Shown: piece after piece, positions 1 through 5,439 of the stretch
How positions within the stretch are numbered: position 1 is the stretch's first letter
Layout: each line of letters begins with the position of its first letter
Origin: Gammaproteobacteria bacterium
GTDB taxonomy: Bacteria > Pseudomonadota > Gammaproteobacteria > Pseudomonadales > DSM-25080
Length of the DNA: 13,646 nucleotides
NCBI GenBank assembly: GCA_013372965.1
Contig: JABXIR010000281.1
Location: forward strand, 1 to 13,646
Reading direction: 5' to 3'
Position numbers and translations under genes: made by a program
The notes under the pieces: model-generated
What the model was told of the DNA's origin: nothing
The model's input: only the letters and a program-made list of their open reading frames with translations
Databases searched by the model: none

Positions 1-430
1 GTCGATCGTCACTGGCCTTGTCGAACTGTGGGATGCGTACGGTTGAATGTTTCGTCGTCGCTTTGAGTTGAGTGATCGTGTCAATCGCGAGGGTAACGTC
101 ATGGGTGCCCGGAACGCCGCGAGTGGCGAGGAGGGGGTGCACGGTTTCCGATAAAACCGTGCGTTCGCGCTTGGTGAGGTAAAAATCGTCCAACGAGATG
201 TCGACCGCATTTAGCCCAAACCGCTCTCGTGCGAGTAACACCAAGAACTTAGCGAGCGTGCTTTTTCCACTGCCTTGCAACCCCTGAATCCCAATCACCA
301 ACGTACCGCCACCGCGGTCACTGGCGATGATGTCCGCGAGCAAGGGAGCGTACCACCGTTCGACGGTATCTTTAAATTCAATGGGGAGTTGTTCGTTTAG
401 AATAAGCTCGTCGATCGCGGTTAAAGGCAT
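1..430 (-). CDS. D-glycerate 3-kinase-type P-loop kinase (partial, C-terminus off the window)
   Basis: The first 143 residues are visible, from an ATG at 430-428; the gene continues past position 1. A Walker A loop (GLQGSGKST, residues 50-58) follows a hydrophobic strand (TLVIGIQ). Next come ISLDDFYLT (78-86) and HPLLATRGVPGTHD (98-111). This order and these motifs are typical of the plant/cyanobacterial D-glycerate 3-kinase family, which includes bacterial YggC-like kinases and yeast Tda10. Family knowledge: GLYK phosphorylates D-glycerate to 3-phosphoglycerate in the cytoplasm, feeding glycolysis or serine synthesis. The loop and the DDFY segment are consistent with ATP and substrate binding. 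No neighbour in the window shares the pathway. A related P-loop kinase of other specificity cannot be excluded because the C-terminal half is missing. Confidence 0.8.
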   Translation of the reverse strand, partial: MPLTAIDELILNEQLPIEFKDTVERWYAPLLADIIASDRGGGTLVIGIQGLQGSGKSTLAKFLVLLARERFGLNAVDISLDDFYLTKRERTVLSETVHPLLATRGVPGTHDVTLAIDTITQLKATTKHSTVRIPQFDKASDDR

Positions 431-652
431 GTAATTGAGTACTCAGATGGATGAATGAAAAAAGCGTCCGTCACACGCGTAGCAACTAAACTGACACGTA
501 GATTATTATATAAATAGGCCGTTCTACAACGTCGCGTTGTTCGCTCTTAACCAAGCCAGGGGCACTTGTGTTTTGAGGATATCTCACGCACCATGTGCCC
601 CGCGCGAATTATCGCGCATGCAGATCTATAACACGATAATCCGGATGTAACG
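431..652. other. Divergent intergenic region with AT-rich core and two short hairpins
   Basis: This spacer separates the minus-strand kinase from the plus-strand gene at 653. On the minus strand there is a perfect TATAAT at 510-505, but no good -35 element 16-18 nt upstream of it, so it is only a possible kinase promoter. Two perfect inverted repeats are present: ACAACG/CGTTGT at 526-540 with a 3-nt loop, and GCGCGA/TCGCGC at 602-617 with a 4-nt loop. The second lies about 36 nt ahead of the next start codon and could be an operator or leader hairpin. I see no convincing ORF here. Confidence 0.35.
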
Positions 653-1096
653 ATGATAGCCAAAATACTAGCCTCGCTTGAGCATGACTTTGACGAACTG
701 ACCACCGAATGCACCTTTCCAATGCTCGGTGATGATGTGCTTGTCGTATTTGACGCCGCGCATGGCGACACAGTGAGTGAGAAACAGAAGGCTGAGTTTG
801 AGTGGTTGCATCAAAATATTGAAAAATTGTACCCGCAAGTTGAGGCGCAAGTATTTGCGTATTATCAGTCTGAGCAAGAACGCCACCGCGCACAATTAAC
901 AGGTGATGCAGATCGTGCGATGCCGTTGTTGCAAAATCAGAGTGATGTGTGGAGCCAGGTAACGCATCCTGGTATATGGATTCGTAGCGATGAAAAGAAT
1001 AACGAAATTCATCTGGAGTACGAGTGCAGTTTCGATAAAGACGACGGTCTGCGAGTCGTCATTGCAAACCGAGAAATTGAGCGCGTTGGCATCTAG
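653..1096 (+). CDS. Small soluble protein of unknown function, DUF6985/DUF2004-like C-terminus
   Basis: This 147-aa acidic protein has no signal peptide and no membrane segment, so it is probably cytoplasmic. The C-terminal part, around residues 120-147, carries EYECSF, then DDGLRVVI, ending in ERVGI. That cadence (E-Y-E-C, acidic turn, G-L-x-V-V-I, charged residue, V-G) resembles the small DUF6985/DUF2004 group found in scattered bacteria, including proteins near polymorphic-toxin loci. The assignment is from memory of motif shape, not a search, and is weak. The ATG at 653 has only a poor Shine-Dalgarno (CGGAT, 7 nt upstream). No toxin gene lies beside it, so an immunity role has no contextual support. 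The open frame is clean over 444 nt and is followed by a hairpin at 1107-1134. Confidence 0.6.
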   Translation: MIAKILASLEHDFDELTTECTFPMLGDDVLVVFDAAHGDTVSEKQKAEFEWLHQNIEKLYPQVEAQVFAYYQSEQERHRAQLTGDADRAMPLLQNQSDVWSQVTHPGIWIRSDEKNNEIHLEYECSFDKDDGLRVVIANREIERVGI

Positions 1097-1106
1097 TTAA
1101 CCAAAA

Positions 1107-1134
1107 CGCAAAGGCGAGATAGGGTGTCTTTGCG
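1107..1134. terminator. Possible bidirectional terminator hairpin
   Basis: CGCAAAG (1107-1113) pairs perfectly with CTTTGCG (1128-1134) around a 14-nt loop. It sits in the 43-nt gap between two convergent genes that end at 1096 (plus) and 1140 (minus). There is no T-tract on either side, so Rho-independent function is uncertain. Confidence 0.35.
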
Positions 1135-1139
1135 GTGTT

Positions 1140-1316
1140 CTAAACGGCACCGCTCTTCAATGCATCGATCTTTTTGTTCAGTTCTTCCGCTTCCGCGGTT
1201 AATAGCGAATAGCTTTTGATATCGCCATTGCGTTGCGCAAACATCGCTTGCTCGAGCAGTTTGGCCTGTTGCTGAGTCAGCTTTTTGATCGGGTCTCTCT
1301 TAAACATCGAAAACAT
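1140..1316 (-). CDS. DUF6435-like small protein, 58 aa
   Basis: This short gene reads from ATG 1316-1314 to TAG 1142-1140. It begins MFSMFKRDPIKKL and contains LEQAMFAQRNGDIKSYS (residues 21-37) and AEAEELNKKIDAL (41-53). The pattern of an MF..FK.DP.KKL start, then an A-Q-R-N-G-D-I core and a helical tail, matches the DUF6435 family as I know it. Members are about 55-60 residues and of unknown role. The protein is predicted to be two amphipathic helices with no signal peptide, so cytoplasmic. A strong Shine-Dalgarno AAGGAG (1328-1323) sits 6 nt before the ATG and decides the start. It is divergent from the TIGR03643 gene with a 120-nt shared upstream region. Confidence 0.75.
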   Translation of the reverse strand: MFSMFKRDPIKKLTQQQAKLLEQAMFAQRNGDIKSYSLLTAEAEELNKKIDALKSGAV

Positions 1317-1396
1317 GGCGCACTCCTTTTGTTCCCACTCGTACGCTCGACGGAAGACGGCGGATTACTCAGGCTGCAAACCCAGAGACAGTTCTG

Positions 1397-1413
1397 GTTC
1401 GTATAACTCGAAC
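1397..1413. promoter_or_regulatory. Inverted repeat around a TATAAC sequence in a divergent intergenic
   Basis: GTTCG (1397-1401) and CGAAC (1409-1413) flank TATAACT. The element lies between the divergent starts at 1316 and 1437. An operator over a -10-like hexamer is possible, but I find no matching -35 element, so this is weak. Confidence 0.2.
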
Positions 1414-1436
1414 ACCACCAGACGAATGAGTAACTT

Positions 1437-1685
1437 ATGCTGACAGAACACGAAACATCCCGTGTTATTGAGATGGCTTGGGAAGACCGAACGCCATTCG
1501 AAGCGATTGAATCGTCGTTCCAGCTGTCCGAAGCGGCAGTAATTCGCCTGATGAGGCGTGAGCTTAAGGCAACCAGCTTTAGGCTTTGGCGTAAGCGTGT
1601 TGCTGGTCGAAAAACCAAGCACGGGGCACTTCGTTCGCCCGACGTTCTGCGCGGCTACTGTAAAACTCAATATAAGCATCGTTGA
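1437..1685 (+). CDS. TIGR03643 / DUF2805 family protein
   Basis: This 82-aa protein shows the family hallmarks in order: VIEMAWEDRTPFEAIE (residues 10-25), LSEAAVIRLMRREL (30-43), then SFRLWRKRV and GRKTKH (about residues 47-62). The length is the usual 75-90 aa. The first half looks like a helix-turn-helix (a helix, the AIESSFQLSEAAV turn region, a helix rich in Arg) and the second half is strongly basic, so nucleic-acid binding is plausible. No function has been demonstrated that I know of. The ATG at 1437 lacks a strong Shine-Dalgarno. The C-terminal end (CKTQYKHR) is short compared with some relatives. The LysE-type gene begins 66 nt downstream on the same strand and may be cotranscribed. 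Confidence 0.85.
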   Translation: MLTEHETSRVIEMAWEDRTPFEAIESSFQLSEAAVIRLMRRELKATSFRLWRKRVAGRKTKHGALRSPDVLRGYCKTQYKHR

Positions 1686-1716
1686 GCTCGTCGTAATTAC
1701 GCTTCGATTGCGCCAT
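1579..1716 (-). CDS. Possible 45-aa antisense small ORF overlapping the TIGR03643 gene
   Basis: An ATG at 1716-1714 opens a 45-codon frame, ending in TAA at 1581-1579, that begins MAQSKRNYDELND and contains YIEFYSSRAERRANE. A GAGG lies 10 nt before the ATG. Its composition (charged, Tyr-rich, few rare residues) looks protein-like, unlike most shadow frames, but about 107 nt of it overlap the 3' end of a well-supported gene on the other strand. I do not recognise a family. It may be chance. Confidence 0.2.
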   Translation of the reverse strand: MAQSKRNYDELNDAYIEFYSSRAERRANEVPRAWFFDQQHAYAKA

Positions 1717-1751
1717 AATTATAAGTCCTCAACGACCGAAGCAACGGCACT

Positions 1752-2351
1752 GTGATGTCTCAATTTCTATCGGGTTTTGCACTCGGCTTTTCGCTCATCT
1801 TAGCCATCGGCGCACAGAACGCGTTTGTGCTCAAACAAGGCTTGAAGAAAGAGTTTGTTCTTTGGATTTGCCTCGTCTGCGCGATTTCTGATGCGCTGCT
1901 TATTGCCGCTGGCGTGGCCGGCTTTGGAGCCGTTGTGACCGAGTTTCCTCAAATTGAAGTTTATGCTCGATACGGCGGAGCTACGTTCTTAATAATCTAT
2001 GCGTTACTGAGCTTCAAAGCAGCTGTATTTAGCCGAGATGTGATGGATCCAGCGGGTGATAACAATGCGTCTTTACTTAAAGCGGTGTTCACGTGTTTGG
2101 CGTTTACTTGGTTGAATCCACACGTTTATCTCGACACCGTCGTATTACTGGGCTCCATTTCAACGCAATACAGCCCGAATGAATGGCGGTTTGCTACCGG
2201 AGCAGTGAGCGCTTCGTTCGTGTTTTTCTTCTCTTTAGGCTACGGCGCTCGACTGCTCGCCCCTCTGTTTCACAACCCCATTTCTTGGCGCATCCTCGAG
2301 GCTTTCGTTGGCATGGTCATGTTAAGCATCGCGTTTTCGCTTATTCTATAG
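1752..2351 (+). CDS. LysE/ArgO family amino-acid exporter
   Basis: The 199-residue inner-membrane protein matches the LysE superfamily closely. It has LALGFSLILAIGAQNAFV-type helix 1 with the G-x-Q-N-A-F-V motif (about residues 20-27), a conserved CAISDALLI helix, and the L-N-P-H-V-Y-L-D signature (about residues 120-127), which is also present in E. coli ArgO. Six hydrophobic segments are expected. Family members export basic amino acids such as lysine, arginine or canavanine by exchange with the proton gradient. Substrate cannot be told from sequence, so no symbol is given. The frame can start at GTG 1752 or at the adjacent ATG 1755; neither has a good Shine-Dalgarno. Length is slightly under ArgO (about 211 aa). 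The lipoprotein gene follows after 31 nt. Confidence 0.88.
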   Translation: MMSQFLSGFALGFSLILAIGAQNAFVLKQGLKKEFVLWICLVCAISDALLIAAGVAGFGAVVTEFPQIEVYARYGGATFLIIYALLSFKAAVFSRDVMDPAGDNNASLLKAVFTCLAFTWLNPHVYLDTVVLLGSISTQYSPNEWRFATGAVSASFVFFFSLGYGARLLAPLFHNPISWRILEAFVGMVMLSIAFSLIL

Positions 2352-2382
2352 TTAGGAATCGACAGCGTAACGGAGCGTGCTA

Positions 2383-2634
2383 ATGAAGCAGAATGGATAT
2401 CGTCAAACAGGCGTACCGCGATTGGCAGGCGTCATCGCCATAGTTCTATTGAGCTCATGTAGCAGCGAGGCGACCTATCAAGGTTTTCAACAGTCCAACT
2501 TAAATGATTGTGAAACTCGGCCACTTAGCCAATACGACGAGTGCGTTGAAGCGGCCAGCCAGTCTTTTGAAGAATATCAACGCGAGCGAGAAGAAGCCCT
2601 CGAGCCAACTCAACCCCCTCCGCCGTGTGAGTAA
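2383..2634 (+). CDS. Small lipoprotein of unknown function, 83 aa
   Basis: The protein starts with a short basic region, a hydrophobic stretch LAGVIAIVLL and a lipobox LSSC with the lipidated Cys at residue 26, so it should be a membrane-anchored lipoprotein. Ser at +2 and +3 does not suggest inner-membrane retention, so the outer membrane is likely. The mature part (about 58 aa) has further Cys at 43, 54 and 82, an acidic helix around residues 58-75 and a Pro-rich tail. I do not recognise a family. The ATG at 2383 is preferred over the in-frame GTG at 2377 because GGAG at 2372-2375 lies 7 nt upstream of the ATG. Its TAA abuts the stop codon of the convergent methyltransferase. Confidence 0.65.
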   Translation: MKQNGYRQTGVPRLAGVIAIVLLSSCSSEATYQGFQQSNLNDCETRPLSQYDECVEAASQSFEEYQREREEALEPTQPPPPCE

Positions 2635-3285
2635 CTAGCGTGAAAACGTAAGTATATGGCCTTTAAACGGGCGCTCGAGAAAGCTGGTATCTGTGGGTAC
2701 TTCTTGGTGAGATTCGAATCCAAGCGCTACCATTGCACGGCACATTTTGTTTTTTCTTCCGCGACCCGGGTCTACGAGTATTACCTCACAGTGGGGGCGG
2801 CAGTGATCGTTAATAAATTGAGCCAGCAGATTAATGTGCTCGTCTTCATAGAGTAGGTCGCTGCCGATTATTAAGTCGAAGTGTCCCAGCGTGTCTTCTT
2901 CGACTGCCCAGTCTGCCTGATGGAATTTAATCGGCGCATCGCCATTAAGCTCGCAGTTGTGATCGAGAAATCCGTTCACTTCGGGATGATAATCAGTGGC
3001 GGTGATGTCCGCATTTTGCTTGTTGAGTAACAGACTCGATAGCCCAATACCACAGCCCACCTCAAGAATGCGCTTATCCTCCGTGTTAACCTCACTGAGG
3101 TGGTGAGCCAGAACGAGGCTCGAGGGCCACAAAACACCAAAGATAGGCCAGCTCGCTGAACTGATCCCTAGCTTCTCCGCTAGGCCAGTCGGGTCATGGA
3201 ATTCTTGGTTGTTGCGAAGAGTACGCAGATGGATGTCGGTCTTACCAAACTCGATGGTTTGGTAGCGATAGCGCAGTGATGTCAT
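2635..3285 (-). CDS. Class I SAM-dependent methyltransferase, METTL21/METTL20-like
   Basis: The 216-aa protein carries SAM-binding motif I as ILEVGCGIGLSS (residues 73-84), a post-I acidic strand ATDYHP (96-101) and a GSDLLYE motif (141-147). The last, with the preceding WPSSLVLA helix (residues 53-60), is characteristic of the seven-strand protein-lysine methyltransferases related to METTL21 and the ETF-beta methyltransferase METTL20. Bacterial relatives are mostly uncharacterised, so protein-Lys methylation is an inference and small-molecule methylation remains possible. ATG 3285-3283 is chosen because AGAGG lies 8 nt upstream; a TTG at 3306 would add 7 residues without such support. It is convergent with the lipoprotein gene, with zero intergenic bases. 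Confidence 0.8.
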   Translation of the reverse strand: MTSLRYRYQTIEFGKTDIHLRTLRNNQEFHDPTGLAEKLGISSASWPIFGVLWPSSLVLAHHLSEVNTEDKRILEVGCGIGLSSLLLNKQNADITATDYHPEVNGFLDHNCELNGDAPIKFHQADWAVEEDTLGHFDLIIGSDLLYEDEHINLLAQFINDHCRPHCEVILVDPGRGRKNKMCRAMVALGFESHQEVPTDTSFLERPFKGHILTFSR

Positions 3286-3306
3286 GACGAGAGCCTCTGT
3301 ATGCAA

Positions 3307-3504
3307 GCGAATAGCCAGCTATCACAGGTCGATAAATGACAAAACGAAAACGTTTAGAACAATATGTTGCAAACAGTTTACGCGAAATTCGATGATGACT
3401 CAAAGCGTTAGGTATGGCTGTTAGGTGGGGTAGTATTTGAGGTCCTTCAAGTAGAGCGCCTACAAATAATACACGTGTAGCGGGATTTACTCATTTTAAA
3501 AGAG
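3307..3504. other. Intergenic region between the methyltransferase and the first csp promoter
   Basis: This stretch is upstream of two genes on opposite strands, so it should hold the methyltransferase promoter on the minus strand. I see only weak hexamers there. No ORF longer than a few codons, no hairpin of note and no repeat were found. Confidence 0.4.
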
Positions 3505-3533
3505 TTGACATGTCAGCAACTAGACTATATTGT
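3505..3533 (+). promoter_or_regulatory. Sigma70-type promoter of the first csp gene
   Basis: A perfect -35 TTGACA (3505-3510) is followed by a 17-nt spacer and TATTGT (3528-3533); TATATT at 3526-3531 is an alternative -10. The start of transcription would be near 3540, giving a leader of about 145 nt, close to the long leaders of cspA-type genes. Confidence 0.65.
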
Positions 3534-3539
3534 TTGCAT

Positions 3540-3684
3540 CAGCTCGAATTAATACCATGTTTACATCCTTCGTTACGTTGTTTTACTGTTTTAGCACGTC
3601 CTGTAAGTTTTTAAATTTCAGTTTTATTTCTCGCTACACTCGCTCCTTGTGAGCTTTTTAAATTTTTATTTACAGGTATTTATT
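3540..3684 (+). promoter_or_regulatory. Long 5' leader of the first csp gene, possible RNA thermosensor
   Basis: About 145 nt of T-rich leader separate the promoter from the csp ATG. It contains TTCGTT (3569-3574) and CGTCCTGT (3597-3604), both found in the leader of the second csp gene. CGTCCTGT is 64 nt after the -10 element in both leaders (first bases compared with last base of the -10). An unsupported 31-codon frame (3557-3652) also lies inside. A temperature-responsive fold like cspA is expected from family knowledge, not shown here. Confidence 0.5.
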
Positions 3685-3894
3685 ATGTCTAACACAGTTA
3701 CTGGTACAGTTAAGTGGTTCAACGAAGCAAAAGGTTTTGGTTTTATCGAGCAAGAGTCTGGTCCAGACGTATTCGCTCACTTCAGTGCAATCCAGGGTTC
3801 TGGTTTCAAAACTCTAACTGAAGGCCAGAAGGTTCAGTTTACTATCAGCGCTGGCCAGAAAGGTCCACAAGCTGAGAACATCGAAGCGATCTAA
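3685..3894 (+). CDS. CspA-family cold-shock protein (first copy)
   Basis: This is a single cold-shock domain of 69 aa, the usual length. RNP1 is KGFGFI (residues 16-21) and RNP2 is VFAHF (29-33); aromatic residues W11, F12, F18, F20, F30 and F33 form the nucleic-acid-binding face. Family role: binds single-stranded RNA or DNA and melts RNA secondary structure in the cytoplasm. The ATG at 3685 gives the standard MSN...TGTVKWFN start; a longer in-frame opening from 3649 adds 12 residues unlike the family. AGG at 3675-3677 is a weak Shine-Dalgarno. Codon use is strongly biased (GGT, GTT, GAA, CCA), consistent with high expression. It has its own promoter, leader and terminator. It is 56/69 identical to the second copy at 9804. 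Cold induction is not proven; some paralogues are constitutive. Confidence 0.95.
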   Translation: MSNTVTGTVKWFNEAKGFGFIEQESGPDVFAHFSAIQGSGFKTLTEGQKVQFTISAGQKGPQAENIEAI

Positions 3895-3905
3895 TCGCTC
3901 TGTTC

Positions 3906-3937
3906 AAAAAAAAGCAGACTTCGAGTCTGCTTTTTTT
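3906..3937 (+). terminator. Rho-independent terminator of the first csp gene
   Basis: GCAGACT (3914-3920) pairs perfectly with AGTCTGC (3924-3930) over a 3-nt loop, extended by A-tract/T-tract pairing and ending in seven T. It lies 12 nt after the csp stop codon. Confidence 0.9.
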
Positions 3938-3990
3938 ATGCCTGAAATTTGTGCATCATAGCTGATACAGTCTTTTTGTTCGGAATACTC

Positions 3991-4602
3991 GTGGCTCAGC
4001 TCTATTTTTACTATTCCGCTATGAACGCGGGGAAATCGACCTCACTGCTTCAGTCTGCATACAATTATCGTGAGCAGGGTATGTCGCCTGTCTTGTTTAC
4101 GGCTGCAATCGACACGCGAAGCGCGGTTGGAAAAATCAGTTCTCGGATCGGTATCGAATCGGATGCAGAAGTGTTTTACTCGGACACCGATCTCTTTACA
4201 GCAACGCAAACGCTTCAATCTCATCGTTCGATCGACTGTGTATTGGTTGATGAGGCTCAATTTTTATCGCGCCTGCAAGTTGATCAACTCGCACAAGTCG
4301 TCGATCAGTTAAATATTCCAGTGCTCTGCTTCGGTATTCGTACCGACTTTAAGGGTGAGCTTTTTAGCGGCTCAGAACGTCTGCTCGCGATTGCTGATAA
4401 ACTCAGTGAGATCAAAACCATTTGTCATTGTGGTAAGAAGGCGACCATGGTGATTCGCCTTGATCACGATGGTTTAGTGGTTCTCGAGGGCGATAAGATT
4501 TCGGTTGGAGGTAACGAGCGATATCAGAGCATGTGTCGAAAGCACTTTACACAGCTCGTGAACGAAACGGCGGCGCTGCGTAAGTCGGTTAAATTGCGCT
4601 GA
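3991..4602 (+). CDS. tdk: Thymidine kinase (TK1 type)
   Basis: The 203-aa product phosphorylates thymidine (and deoxyuridine) with ATP to TMP in the pyrimidine salvage pathway in the cytoplasm. It begins AQLYFYYSAMNAGKST with the P-loop at residues 9-17, followed by SSRIG (50-54), a Walker B/catalytic segment CVLVDEAQF with D87 and E88, and the GIRTDFKGELF loop (115-125). Zinc ligands are visible as Cys145, Cys147, Cys182 and His185, and the thymidine-binding lasso end is GGNERY (173-178). The order and length match E. coli Tdk (205 aa). GTG 3991 is chosen because it yields the canonical N-terminus and has GGA 6 nt upstream; the frame runs 14 codons further up without family similarity. The next gene starts inside its stop codon. 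Confidence 0.96.
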   Translation: MAQLYFYYSAMNAGKSTSLLQSAYNYREQGMSPVLFTAAIDTRSAVGKISSRIGIESDAEVFYSDTDLFTATQTLQSHRSIDCVLVDEAQFLSRLQVDQLAQVVDQLNIPVLCFGIRTDFKGELFSGSERLLAIADKLSEIKTICHCGKKATMVIRLDHDGLVVLEGDKISVGGNERYQSMCRKHFTQLVNETAALRKSVKLR

Positions 4603-4916
4603 TGAGCCCTGAAGTCGTCGTTGGCCTAATTAACCTCTGTATCATCGCGGTGGGCTATTTATGCATTTATCCTCTCTGGGTTCGCAATGACCGAACGCTA
4701 TTCTTTATCAATGATTCGATCGCATCGGTGATGGCGTTGTTGATCTCGGGCAGTCTATTTTGGAATCGTGATATCACGTTTAATCTAATGGGCCTGCAAC
4801 TCAACTGGTTTTGGTTTGCTCTGATTACCTACATGATTCTGGAAACACCGTTTGCGTTGAGATACGCCAAACGCTACCAGATCGACTTGTTTTCGAATCG
4901 CCAAGATCCTGATTAA
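4602..4916 (+). CDS. Three-helix membrane protein of unknown function
   Basis: This 104-aa protein has three likely membrane helices at about residues 4-26, 33-54 and 66-85, joined by short loops, and a charged C-terminal tail (RYAKRYQIDLFSNRQ). The second loop carries RNDRTLFFINDS, the only polar patch. I do not recognise a family and assign no function. Its ATG (4602-4604) shares one base with the tdk TGA, so translation is probably coupled to tdk, and the MgtC-like gene follows after 25 nt. The arrangement suggests a tdk-membrane protein-mgtC operon, but the three products have no known shared role. Confidence 0.7.
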   Translation: MSPEVVVGLINLCIIAVGYLCIYPLWVRNDRTLFFINDSIASVMALLISGSLFWNRDITFNLMGLQLNWFWFALITYMILETPFALRYAKRYQIDLFSNRQDPD

Positions 4917-4941
4917 CCAATGACACGCGAGGAGTCTTCGC

Positions 4942-5388
4942 ATGACCACGATGGCGCTATTTAGCATTGATCCCTATGAAATTATGACCAACCTTATTCA
5001 GCTTTTTACGGCCCTGATCCTGTCGATGACGGTAGCCTTCGAGCGCGAGTCTGAGAGTAAATCTGCGGGCTTGAGAACGTTTCCGTTGGTATCGCTTGCG
5101 GCTTGTGCTTTTACCATCTTAGCGACGTCGTTTGGCGATGCGAATGCTCAGGCGAAGATGGTGTCGGGTGTGATTACTGGCATTGGCTTTATCGGGGGTG
5201 GTGCCATTTTGAAAAGTAGCGGCAAGGTTTCGGGTACATCCACTGCAGCCGCAATATGGTCGACCGGTGCGATTGGTATCGCGGTGGGCTTCGGCCGTAT
5301 CGAGATTGCGATTGTGATTAGCGTAGTTGCCTACTGCACGCTTAAGGTATTTGGCGCCATTAAGGAAAATCAGAGCGAAGCGGACTAA
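4942..5388 (+). CDS. MgtC/SapB family inner-membrane protein
   Basis: The 148-aa protein holds the MgtC N-terminal domain: an acidic AFERESESKSAGLRTFPLV segment (about residues 32-50), the G-I-G-F-I-G-G-G-A-I signature (about residues 79-88) and the S-T-A-A-A-I-W-S-T-G-A-I-G stretch (about residues 100-112). About four to five transmembrane helices are expected. It lacks the C-terminal ACT-like domain of Salmonella MgtC, so it is a short form like SapB/YhiD. Family members are linked to magnesium homeostasis, acid or stress survival and inhibition of the F1Fo ATPase; which applies here is unknown. The ATG at 4942 has GAGGAG 7 nt upstream, a strong ribosome site. No Mg-responsive leader is apparent ahead of it. 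Confidence 0.88.
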   Translation: MTTMALFSIDPYEIMTNLIQLFTALILSMTVAFERESESKSAGLRTFPLVSLAACAFTILATSFGDANAQAKMVSGVITGIGFIGGGAILKSSGKVSGTSTAAAIWSTGAIGIAVGFGRIEIAIVISVVAYCTLKVFGAIKENQSEAD

Positions 5389-5439
5389 GCAGCCTCCGAG
5401 CGTTTCGTCGATTTATTATTGGCCTCTCGAGTGTCGGTA

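Noticed and set aside
1277..1679. Minus-strand frames of 104 and 113 codons across the TIGR03643 gene
   Set aside because: They are shadows of the plus-strand family member and of the divergent intergenic; neither has a family pattern or a ribosome site.
3557..3652. A 31-codon ORF in the leader of the first csp gene
   Set aside because: No Shine-Dalgarno, Phe/Ser-rich composition from a T-rich leader, and no counterpart in the second leader.
5389..5439. Search for a terminator between the convergent MgtC-like and kinase genes
   Set aside because: No stable stem with a T-tract is visible in the 51-nt gap.
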